From JBCCFX01 sp039029515 (GTDB taxonomy: Bacteria > Planctomycetota > Phycisphaerae > Phycisphaerales > SM1A02): a DNA stretch of 13,202 nt. The notes below the pieces were generated by a model. That model did not search any database. It was given only the letters and a program-made list of their open reading frames with translations, and was not told the DNA's origin. The first letter of the stretch is position 1. Each line of letters begins with the position of its first letter. Shown here one piece after another: positions 6,953-13,202 of this stretch. The position numbers were made by a program, and so were the translations under genes. The DNA lies in NCBI GenBank assembly GCA_039029515.1, contig JBCCFX010000108.1:1-13202 (forward strand). The letters run 5' to 3'.

Positions 6953-8067
6953 GTGCAGATGACTCGAAGTGCATTGTTGTGGTCACGGGAAGCCGGGCAG
7001 AGTTCGGCCTGCTTCGCCCGGTCATCCGCGCGATGGAATCGCGGTCCGAACTGGATGTCCGGGTTGTCGTGACCGGCCTGCATTGCCTGGCATCCATCAA
7101 CACGCGGCAAGAGGTTGAGCGAGACGTCGCGATCGCTGCGTCGTTTCCGATGCAGATCGAAGGCGAAAGCGGTCGCCTTGCGGATGTCCAGGCGCTGGCT
7201 CGCGGTATCGATGGGATGGCCACAGTCCTGCGCGAGCTTCAACCGGATCTCGTCATGGTCCTCGGTGATCGAATCGAAGCGCTCGCCGGCGCAACCGCAG
7301 CCTCGATCGGCGGCGTCCACGTCGCGCACCTTCATGGCGGCGACCGCGCGGAAGGAGTCGCCGATGATTCAGTCCGCCATGCAATCAGCAAGCTCGCGCA
7401 TCTTCACTTCGCCGCGTCGAATGAGTCGTACGATCGCCTGATCGCGATGGGTGAACACGAACGCACGGTCGTCAAGGCTGGCTCGCCCGCGCTGGAAGAA
7501 CTTCATGACATGCCGGCATTGGATGATGCGACATGGCGCGATGTCGGCGCGCCGGACATCGTTCTCCTGCTGCATCCAGTTGGTGATGACGATGACCACG
7601 AGCACGCGCGAGCGGCACTGATACTCGAATCGTGTCGTGAGCACGGCACGACAATCGTGTTGGCACCGAATCGAGATCCTGGGCACGCCGGCATTCAGCG
7701 TGCCTATGCCGACGCGAACGTGGATGTCATCGAGCACCTCCCGCGCGCAACGTTCATTGGTGTGCTTCGGCGTGCGCGTATGCTCGTCGGGAACAGCAGC
7801 GCTGGCATCATCGAAGCATCTGCACTTCCGATACGCGTCATCAACATCGGATCTCGCCAGGAAGGCCGAGAACGGCATGCGAATATCACGGATGTGCGTG
7901 ACGTCAGCGCCATGACCATCAGTGCAGCACTCAAGGCCGCCATGTCCGCACCGGCGAATGCAGTCGAGTCGCCGTTCTTCGAGGGTCACGCCGGCGAGCG
8001 GATCGCCGCGACGCTCGCGACGCTGTCGATGTCGGACATACCGATCCGCAAGCGAAATCGATACTGA
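6949..8067 (+). CDS. Hydrolysing UDP-N-acetylglucosamine 2-epimerase, NeuC/LegG family
   Basis: The enzyme releases the free 2-epimerised sugar (ManNAc, or 2,4-diacetamido-2,4,6-trideoxymannose in the legionaminate route) from its UDP precursor and so supplies NeuB. At 372 residues it is the usual length, with a GT-B-like two-domain fold. Visible signatures are VVTGSRAEFGLL (11-22), VLGDRIEALAGA (104-115), HVAHLHGGD (124-132), DDSVRHAISKLAHLHF (139-154) and GNSSAGIIEA (281-290). The usual HGGE reads HGGD here. Start is GTG 6949, overlapping the neuB stop. No dehydratase or aminotransferase gene (LegB/LegC) is in the window, so either the product is simple Neu5Ac-like or those steps are encoded elsewhere. 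It is the last gene of the operon; I see no clear terminator after it. Confidence 0.88.
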   Translation: MSADDSKCIVVVTGSRAEFGLLRPVIRAMESRSELDVRVVVTGLHCLASINTRQEVERDVAIAASFPMQIEGESGRLADVQALARGIDGMATVLRELQPDLVMVLGDRIEALAGATAASIGGVHVAHLHGGDRAEGVADDSVRHAISKLAHLHFAASNESYDRLIAMGEHERTVVKAGSPALEELHDMPALDDATWRDVGAPDIVLLLHPVGDDDDHEHARAALILESCREHGTTIVLAPNRDPGHAGIQRAYADANVDVIEHLPRATFIGVLRRARMLVGNSSAGIIEASALPIRVINIGSRQEGRERHANITDVRDVSAMTISAALKAAMSAPANAVESPFFEGHAGERIAATLATLSMSDIPIRKRNRY

Positions 8068-8141
8068 ACGAGCGATAACTGCGTCGTCGACCTTCGTGCG
8101 GGCTGAATCCGCGCAACGGACGTCGATTTCCGGTCGCCCGG

Positions 8142-8168
8142 TCAAGTCTCCCCGATGCCGGGTCGATC
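8142..8168 (+). promoter_or_regulatory. Candidate sigma-28-like promoter before the HDOD gene
   Basis: TCAAGTCT at 8142-8149 matches 6 of 8 bases of the flagellar -35 box (TAAAGTTT; TCAAG variants also occur). After 12 bases, GTCGATCC at 8162-8169 matches 5 of 8 of GCCGATAA; the usual spacer is 11. The leader to ATG 8220 would be about 45 bases. No sigma-70 pair is obvious in 8068-8219. The call is weak. Confidence 0.25.
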
Positions 8169-8207
8169 CTGACATGCGTACAGGATCATGAGTCAGATCG
8201 AGATCAC

Positions 8208-8215
8208 AAGGGGAG
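8208..8215 (+). promoter_or_regulatory. Strong Shine-Dalgarno of the HDOD gene
   Basis: AAGGGGAG sits 4 bases before ATG 8220 and is the best ribosome binding site on the plus strand. It favours ATG 8220 over the second ATG at 8229. It also lies inside an 11-codon leader frame (8188-8223) whose TGA overlaps the ATG. Confidence 0.6.
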
Positions 8216-8219
8216 TGGC

Positions 8220-9107
8220 ATGACCGCCATGACGACGGAAGAACGAGCGGCGATGGTCGAAGCATCGATCAAGGGCATCAGCCACATCGCCACCCTGCCT
8301 GAGATCACACTGAAGATCATCGAACTCGTCGAAGACCCGTCGAGTACCGCGCAGGATCTTCATAACCTCATCTCGAACGACCCGGCGTTGTGCAGCCGGA
8401 TCCTCAAGGTCGTGAACTCCGCGTTCTACGGTCTGCCGCGACAGATTGGTTCGATCAATCGCGCGATCGTGCTGCTCGGTCTGAACGCGGTGAAGAACAT
8501 CGCCATTGCGGCGAGTCTCACCAAGCTGTTCCGTGGCGGCGACCTCTGTCCGAACTTCTCCGCTCGCGATCTCTGGATTCACTCCATTGCCACCGCAGCA
8601 GCCGCCAAGTTGATCTGCGATGAACTGCGTCTCGGCCTGCCCGATGAAGCGTTCCTCGCGGGCCTGATTCATGACATCGGTATCCTCGTTGAGATGCAGG
8701 CGAAGCGCAGCGAGCTCGTTGAAATGTTCACCGAAATGACGTTCGACAGCGATGGTGTGCCGCAGGTCAACATGATGGATCTCGAAGAGAAGTACATCGG
8801 TGCAACGCACTGTGAATTCGGTGCCGCACTGTGCGAGAGCTGGAAGTTCCCGCAGTCCTTCTCGTACGTCGTCGCCTCACACCACGATCCGATGCAGCTC
8901 CCGGAGCGCAATCGACTCCTGACGTCGATCGTGCACGTCGCGGACAAGATCGCCGCCGAGAACGGCTATGGCTTCCGTGGCGACGTGCAGAGCACCGAGG
9001 TCGGCCCCGAGATGCTTGCCGAAATCAATATGACGGCCGAGCAGTTCGAGGTCATCAAGTCAAAGATGCCCGAGGCATACGAGGAAGTTCAGGCCACATT
9101 CGGCTGA
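8220..9107 (+). CDS. HDOD-domain protein (signal transduction/regulatory)
   Basis: This is a single-domain HDOD protein of 295 residues. The family is found in signalling, often linked to motility, chemotaxis, cell cycle or cyclic-di-GMP networks; a biochemical activity is rarely shown. The domain runs from about residue 18 (GISHIATLPEITLKIIELVE) through LISNDPALCSRILKVVNSAF (50-69), the diagnostic first half, to about 250. HD-superfamily residues still present are H121, H151-D152 (LIHDIGIL), H197, H221-H222, H239 and D242 (VHVADKIA), more than many HDOD members keep, so a residual metal site is possible. There is no partner domain (no receiver, GGDEF or kinase part). It is monocistronic in appearance: 152 bases separate it from neuC and 77 from the LON gene. 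A link to flagellar control is suggested only by the neighbouring operon and the weak promoter match. Confidence 0.88.
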   Translation: MTAMTTEERAAMVEASIKGISHIATLPEITLKIIELVEDPSSTAQDLHNLISNDPALCSRILKVVNSAFYGLPRQIGSINRAIVLLGLNAVKNIAIAASLTKLFRGGDLCPNFSARDLWIHSIATAAAAKLICDELRLGLPDEAFLAGLIHDIGILVEMQAKRSELVEMFTEMTFDSDGVPQVNMMDLEEKYIGATHCEFGAALCESWKFPQSFSYVVASHHDPMQLPERNRLLTSIVHVADKIAAENGYGFRGDVQSTEVGPEMLAEINMTAEQFEVIKSKMPEAYEEVQATFG

Positions 9108-9146
9108 GCCAATTCGTTCGGACGAACCCATCCGTGTGATTCCGTA

Positions 9147-9176
9147 TTGTCGACGTGCTGGTGGCGTGTCTATCAT
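9147..9176 (+). promoter_or_regulatory. Candidate promoter of the LON-domain gene, possibly leaderless
   Basis: TTGTCG 9147-9152 and TATCAT 9171-9176 (5 of 6 to TATAAT) are 18 bases apart. Transcription would start about 9183-9184, next to ATG 9185, giving a nearly leaderless mRNA. This would exclude the in-frame GTG 9155 as start. Confidence 0.3.
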
Positions 9177-9184
9177 GCGGGACG

Positions 9185-9886
9185 ATGCAAGTCCGGCTCA
9201 CGGTCAACTTCTCGAAACCGGTCCCGCTCTTTCCGCTCGCGGAGACGGTCTTGCTGCCGCACGCTGCACAGCGTCTGCACATCTTTGAGCCGCGCTATCG
9301 ACAGATGGTCGAGCATTGCCTGGACACGATCGGTCAGGTCGGCATGGCGTGTTACGACTTCGATGCCACGGCGGAATCATCGGGTGAACAACCGGTGTTA
9401 CGACCCGCGATCTGCATTGGCCAGATCGTGCGCCACGAGCGATTGCATGACGGCCGTTTCAACATCGAGTTGCTCGGCGTGTGTCGAGCCGCGATTGAAC
9501 AACTGGACGAACCGATTGACGATCGGCTGTATAGGCAGGCGATCGTTCGTCCCCTGGAATCCATCGATGAAGAGCCGCCGCCATTGCCGCGCGTGCGCGA
9601 TCGACTTCGCGACCTGCTCGAAGGTCCGTACCTTCGACGCTTCCGCGGCACGGATCAACTCCTCGAATGGCTCGATTGTGATGAGATCACCACGCAAGCG
9701 TTGCTCGAAGTGATCGGCTTTGCCATCGTGACTGACAACGAACTGCGTTATCAGTTACTCGCCGAGAGTGATGTAAAACAGCGGGCGTCCATGATCATGC
9801 GGGAACTGCACGATCTGCGCGGCCTCGTCACGATGGCCGACCAGCAGGGACATCGCGACTGGCCCAAAGGCTTGAGCTGGAATTAA
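9185..9886 (+). CDS. Stand-alone LON substrate-binding domain protein
   Basis: The 233-residue protein resembles the N-terminal substrate-recognition domain of Lon protease, without the AAA+ or protease parts. The family signature is near the N-terminus: PLFPLAETVLLPHAAQRLHI followed directly by FEPRYRQMVEHCL. A central beta region includes CIGQIVRHERLHDGRFNIEL, and the C-terminal third is helical (LLEWLDCDEITTQALLEVIG). These single-domain proteins are widespread in bacteria and mostly uncharacterised; binding of unfolded or specific protein partners is inferred from the domain. I chose ATG 9185 because the family motif starts about 10 residues later; GTG 9155 would add ten residues (MLVACLSCGT) with no ribosome site. 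The gene converges on the amidase gene with an 18-base gap and no visible terminator. Confidence 0.82.
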   Translation: MQVRLTVNFSKPVPLFPLAETVLLPHAAQRLHIFEPRYRQMVEHCLDTIGQVGMACYDFDATAESSGEQPVLRPAICIGQIVRHERLHDGRFNIELLGVCRAAIEQLDEPIDDRLYRQAIVRPLESIDEEPPPLPRVRDRLRDLLEGPYLRRFRGTDQLLEWLDCDEITTQALLEVIGFAIVTDNELRYQLLAESDVKQRASMIMRELHDLRGLVTMADQQGHRDWPKGLSWN

Positions 9887-9904
9887 GACTTCAACGCAGG
9901 TGTC

Positions 9905-10789
9905 TCAGCGCCCGAATGCACCTTCGGTCCGCATGCGGTTCACCTGCGCCTGCAGGCTCCGTCCGGGACAATCCGTCGATGCGCCGGGCCATTCCTGATG
10001 GGTCACGACGGATGTCGCCGGCACGTTGAATCGACTGCGCAGTGCCCGGACGAGTGAACTCATCTGGTCGAGTTGCGGACGGCTCGGCGTCTGAGTCTCG
10101 AAGTCACCGAGCAACACAATGCCAATGTTGCCGGGATTGTGGTTCTTCACGTGCGCGCCTTGATAGAGCAGCGGACGTGCTTCCCAGATCCTGCCGGCAC
10201 GATCGATCGCGAAGTGGTACCCGATGTCGCTCCAGCCATTGGTTTCGACATGCGTCTTACGGATGGATTCAAGGCGTCGCCGCGCTGCGCCTTCCGAGGT
10301 GGATGTCAGCGGGATGGCATCATGGTGAATCGTGATGACCCGGCCGACGCCGAGCGCGTAGAGATCACGTCGAATCGGCCGCGTCGAGGTCCAGCGCATG
10401 CGCGACAGCACGTTCAGCGAAAGCGCGCTGGACGCCTCAGGCGCGGTATTGACCGCGGGCACAGGTCGTGATTCGAATGCCGTCATATCAACTGGCGGCG
10501 TTGACTCGAAGGTCCTGGTGGTATGCCGGGATTCGGGCGTACTCCATGCCGGCATGGGCAGCGAAGACGTTGACTGCTCTGTCGCACAGCCGCGTCCCGG
10601 ATACAGGATGGCGGCGGCGAAAAGGGCCAGCAGAACGCGCGATGGTCTCGAGGGGCTTCGGGCCATGGTGACCGGCAGTGTAGCGGCGTGCCCACAGCAG
10701 TCCGAAGCACCGTCAGGATGCCCGGAAGCGGCCTTGGGGATGCCTTGATTTCGGGGTCGATCCACCGCTCGTTCGGGCCGCATTCGCAT
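9905..10789 (-). CDS. Exported N-acetylmuramoyl-L-alanine amidase (Amidase_2/PGRP fold)
   Basis: The enzyme cleaves the amide between MurNAc and L-alanine of peptidoglycan. Counting from ATG 10789 the protein has 294 residues. The catalytic domain is C-terminal, with ITIHHDAIPL (zinc His), GWSDIGYHFAIDRAGRIWEA (Tyr, substrate side), GNIGIVLLGDFE and VVTHQEWPGASTDCPGRS, whose His and Cys are the other two zinc ligands. All T7-lysozyme/PGRP-type zinc ligands are thus present. A hydrophobic export segment, VLLALFAAAILY, follows basic residues but lies about 50 residues from this start. GGAGGA 5 bases before ATG 10789 is an excellent ribosome site, whereas ATG 10666 (253 residues, MARSPSRPSRVLLALFAAAI) gives a textbook signal peptide without one. 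I list the longer form; the shorter is a real alternative. A Ser/Thr/Pro-rich linker joins signal and enzyme. The gene is divergent from gyrB. Confidence 0.85.
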   Translation of the reverse strand: MRMRPERAVDRPRNQGIPKAASGHPDGASDCCGHAATLPVTMARSPSRPSRVLLALFAAAILYPGRGCATEQSTSSLPMPAWSTPESRHTTRTFESTPPVDMTAFESRPVPAVNTAPEASSALSLNVLSRMRWTSTRPIRRDLYALGVGRVITIHHDAIPLTSTSEGAARRRLESIRKTHVETNGWSDIGYHFAIDRAGRIWEARPLLYQGAHVKNHNPGNIGIVLLGDFETQTPSRPQLDQMSSLVRALRSRFNVPATSVVTHQEWPGASTDCPGRSLQAQVNRMRTEGAFGR

Positions 10790-10794
10790 CTTTT

Positions 10795-10800
10795 CCTCCA
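10795..10800 (-). promoter_or_regulatory. Strong Shine-Dalgarno before the amidase reading frame
   Basis: On the minus strand the sequence reads GGAGGA, then AAAG, then ATG (10789-10787). This is the best ribosome site in the window and the reason for preferring ATG 10789 to the signal-peptide-proximal ATG 10666. GTG 10801, in the same frame, overlaps the site and is unlikely to be the start. Confidence 0.5.
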
Positions 10801-10823
10801 CCCCCGAGCAGACCGATTTCCGC

Positions 10824-10829
10824 TATAAT
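10824..10829 (+). promoter_or_regulatory. Perfect TATAAT -10 box of the gyrB promoter
   Basis: TATAAT lies 61 bases before ATG 10891. The -35 position (10801-10806) is CCCCCG, so the promoter lacks a recognisable -35 and also lacks the extended TG. Transcription would start near 10836, giving a leader of about 55 bases with no good Shine-Dalgarno. Some gyr promoters are supercoiling-sensitive through the -10 region; whether that applies here is not visible. Confidence 0.5.
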
Positions 10830-10890
10830 GGCGTGTCTTTTGACCAGCCATTTCTCGCCTCATCGACACGCGGGTAGAACACACACCAAC

Positions 10891-13202
10891 ATGGCCGATC
10901 CCAACGCTTCCTCACCAGAAACGTATACGTCCGACTCGATCCAGGTCCTGGAGGGTCTGGAGGCGATTCGCAAACGTCCCGGCATGTATGTCGGCGGCGT
11001 CGGCCTTAACGCGCTGCACCACCTCGTCTACGAATGCGTGGACAACGCCATCGACGAAGTCATGGTCGGCTTTGCGTCGATCGTCACCGTACGGCTCGGC
11101 GTGGACGGCTCCTGTACGGTCATCGATGACGGTCGCGTCATGCCCGTCGACCCGATGAAGCACGAGAACCCCGCAATCAATGGTCGTCCCGCGGTCGAGG
11201 TCATCATGACTGAGGTCCACGCGGGCGGGAAGTTCGATGACAACGTCTACAAAGTCTCCGGCGGTCTGCATGGCGTCGGTGTGAAGTGCGTGAACGCACT
11301 CTCGGAATGGACCGACGTCGAGGTCGTCAAGGACAGTAAGGTCTATCTGATCACGTTCGCGCGAGGCGAGGTCGTCAAAGAACTGTCGGTCATCAGCGAG
11401 CGCGCATCGGACGATCACTCGCGCAGCGGTACGCGGATCAGCTTCCTGCCCGACGCACAGATCTTCCCGGACACACGTTTCCGCTACGAGACGCTCCAGC
11501 ACCGCCTGCGCGAACTCGCGTACCTGAATCCGGGTGTGTCCATTCGCCTCATCGATGAACGCGTTGACGATGCCGGCAAGCAGCGCGAAGAAATCTTCCA
11601 CTTCGAGGATGGTCTTGTCGGTTACGTGGAACATCTCAACCGCGCCAAGACCGTCGTCAGCCCCGCGATCCGCGTTCTTCGTGAGGATGACGACACCGCG
11701 CTGTCCTGCGAAATCGCAATGCAGTACACCGATGCGACCAATGAAGTACTGCTCGCATTTGGCAACAACATCGTCAACCCGGACGGCGGCACGCACGTCT
11801 CCGGTTTCAAGACGTCGCTCACGCGAACAATCAACAACTACGCGAAGCGCAACAACCTGCTGAAAGACATCACGCCGAGCGGCGATGACCTTCGTGAAGG
11901 CCTGACTGCAATCGTCTCGGTGAAGATTCCGGACCCGCAGTTCAATAACCAGACGAAGGAAAAGCTGCTCAATCCCGAGGTCGAGAGTTTCGTCAGCGCT
12001 GCGGTGACCGAACAACTCGCCGCATGGCTTGAGGAAAACCCGAGCGATGCGAAGCGCATCTGCTCGAAGGCGGTCCTCGCCGCACAGGCACGCGAAGCAG
12101 CGCGCAAGGCTCGCGAGCTGATCAAGCGCAAGGGCGCACTCGATTCCGGCGGCATGCCGCAGAAGCTTGCAGATTGTGCCACAAACGACGTCGACCTCAG
12201 CGAGTTGTATCTCGTCGAAGGTGATTCCGCGGGCGGTTCCGCCAAGAATGCGCGCGATCACCTCACGCAGGCCATTCTGCCGCTGCGCGGCAAGATTCTG
12301 AACGTTGAGAAGGCCCGCATCGACAAAGTACTCGGCTTCGAAGAAATTCGTGTTCTCATCCAGGCGCTGCAATGCGGCATCGGTGAGGACTTCGACATCG
12401 CGAAACTTCGCTACGGTCGCGTCATCATCATGACGGACGCCGATGTTGACGGTTCGCATATTCGTACGCTGTTGCTGACCTTCTTCTTCCGCCAGATGCC
12501 GGAACTCGTGCGCCAGGGCAAGATCTATCTCGCCCAGCCACCGCTGTATCAGGTCACGCGCAACAAGAAGTCTCAGTATGTGCTGAACGACGCCCAGATG
12601 AACAAGGTGCTGACGGACCTCGCTCTGAAGAACGCCGTGTTGATCGTGCGCGATGATGAAGGCAAGGAAGCACATCGACTCGAAAGCGATGCGCTTGCCC
12701 AACTGATCTCACAGCTGTCACGCATGGATGAATTGACTCGCATCGCCGAGCGACGTGGCACGCCGTTCACTGAATTGCTTGCCGCACGCAGCGGTGATCC
12801 CGCTGGCACCAACCGTCTGCCGTCGCACCGCCTGACATGGCCGGACGGCGAAGTGCTGTGCTGGTCGGAAGAACACGCCAGCGAGATGATTGAGAAGTAC
12901 GGCTTGATTCTCGATGACCTTGCCGCGGACAACGAGCGCACCGGCAACGGTGATCGCAACCGAATCGCCACGCTTCGAGAGCTGCACGAGAACCGCGAGA
13001 TCGACAAGATCATCGAACGACTCGATGGCTACAACATCGACATCGAGGACTACGACCTCGTGCAGGAAGAATCGATCACCGGCGAGAAGCTGGCGACGCG
13101 ATACGCATGGATCATTGAACCCGGCAGCGATCGCGAAACGGTCGTCAACGTGCCGAGTGTGCCTTCAATCCTGACCGGGCTGCATGACGTTGGCCGGCGC
13201 GG
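10891..13202 (+). CDS. gyrB: DNA gyrase subunit B (3' end beyond the window)
   Basis: This is the ATPase subunit of type IIA topoisomerase; with GyrA it introduces negative supercoils. 770 codons are visible from ATG 10891. The GHKL ATPase has ECVDNAIDE (48-56), DDGRVMPVD (79-87) and HAGGKFDDNVYKVSGGLHGVG (110-130). The transducer has QTKEKLLNPEV, and the TOPRIM domain has YLVEGDSAGGSAK and IIMTDADVDGSHIRTLLLTF. After LAQPPLYQV there is a long insert like that of the approximately 800-residue Gram-negative GyrB proteins, rather than ParE or short GyrB. The QRYKGLGEM tail lies beyond the edge. Two notable residues are V83 in place of the conserved glycine of the DxGxG box (E. coli G77) and K147 at E. 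coli R136, the coumarin-contact arginine. Dnaase partner genes dnaA, recF and gyrA are not visible here. Confidence 0.96.
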   Translation, partial: MADPNASSPETYTSDSIQVLEGLEAIRKRPGMYVGGVGLNALHHLVYECVDNAIDEVMVGFASIVTVRLGVDGSCTVIDDGRVMPVDPMKHENPAINGRPAVEVIMTEVHAGGKFDDNVYKVSGGLHGVGVKCVNALSEWTDVEVVKDSKVYLITFARGEVVKELSVISERASDDHSRSGTRISFLPDAQIFPDTRFRYETLQHRLRELAYLNPGVSIRLIDERVDDAGKQREEIFHFEDGLVGYVEHLNRAKTVVSPAIRVLREDDDTALSCEIAMQYTDATNEVLLAFGNNIVNPDGGTHVSGFKTSLTRTINNYAKRNNLLKDITPSGDDLREGLTAIVSVKIPDPQFNNQTKEKLLNPEVESFVSAAVTEQLAAWLEENPSDAKRICSKAVLAAQAREAARKARELIKRKGALDSGGMPQKLADCATNDVDLSELYLVEGDSAGGSAKNARDHLTQAILPLRGKILNVEKARIDKVLGFEEIRVLIQALQCGIGEDFDIAKLRYGRVIIMTDADVDGSHIRTLLLTFFFRQMPELVRQGKIYLAQPPLYQVTRNKKSQYVLNDAQMNKVLTDLALKNAVLIVRDDEGKEAHRLESDALAQLISQLSRMDELTRIAERRGTPFTELLAARSGDPAGTNRLPSHRLTWPDGEVLCWSEEHASEMIEKYGLILDDLAADNERTGNGDRNRIATLRELHENREIDKIIERLDGYNIDIEDYDLVQEESITGEKLATRYAWIIEPGSDRETVVNVPSVPSILTGLHDVGRR

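Noticed and set aside
7369..8265. 298-codon minus-strand frame opposite the epimerase gene
   Set aside because: It is antisense to a canonical NeuC-type enzyme; the product is Arg/Cys-rich with no motif, and it runs across the neuC-HDOD gap by chance.
9113..9126. Small hairpin TTCGT-TCGG-ACGAA just after the HDOD stop codon
   Set aside because: A 5-base stem with no following T run is too weak to call a terminator.
9147..9713. 188-codon plus-strand frame overlapping the LON-domain gene
   Set aside because: The alternative frame at 9185-9886 shows the LON signature; this one is Ser/Arg-rich shadow coding.
10840..10845. TTGACC as a -35 box for gyrB
   Set aside because: No -10 box lies 16-18 bases downstream (10863 reads TCGACA); the TATAAT at 10824 is a better candidate.
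10912..12702. 596-codon open frame antisense to gyrB
   Set aside because: It mirrors the strong codon bias of gyrB; the plus strand encodes a fully canonical GyrB and the antisense product has no recognisable domain.

Overview
The window is a GC-rich bacterial chromosome segment, densely packed and without RNA genes, mobile elements or CRISPR. I lean towards a flagellated member of the Planctomycetota, perhaps Phycisphaerae-like. The reasons are the mix of a Maf-type flagellin glycosyltransferase, a spirochete/planctomycete-style SPASM-like protein, weak ribosome binding sites, and a gyrB that is not next to dnaA/recF. This taxonomic guess is soft; gyrB is the gene to test it with.

Left edge (1-1529): the 3' end of a gene for a beta-rich, probably exported protein converges on a minus-strand gene for a small two-helix membrane protein with an NTF2-like C-terminal region.

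Centre (1601-8067): one plus-strand operon for nonulosonic acid (sialic/legionaminic-type) glycosylation. It starts with a Maf/DUF115 motility-accessory glycosyltransferase whose reading frame appears broken by a one-base shift near 3094-3118. The new frame carries the helical Maf tail and runs straight into a protein with a nucleotidyltransferase-like region and a radical-SAM/SPASM-like region that has lost its cluster cysteines. Then, with gaps or overlaps of a few bases, come a CMP-sugar synthetase (NeuA/LegF family), a nonulosonate synthase (NeuB family) and a hydrolysing UDP-sugar 2-epimerase (NeuC/LegG family). Together these can make and activate the sugar (epimerase, then synthase, then cytidylyltransferase), and Maf would transfer it, most likely to flagellin.

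Right part (8068-13202): an HDOD-domain gene with the strongest Shine-Dalgarno on the plus strand; a stand-alone LON substrate-binding domain gene, possibly leaderless; a convergent exported peptidoglycan amidase (Amidase_2/PGRP fold); and divergently from it gyrB, with a perfect TATAAT box, cut by the right edge at codon 770. GyrB has an unusual valine in its ATP-site DxGxG box.

The most interesting region is the maf/degenerate radical-SAM locus, because of the frameshift, the fusion and the loss of the iron-sulfur ligands, all inside an otherwise intact glycosylation operon.
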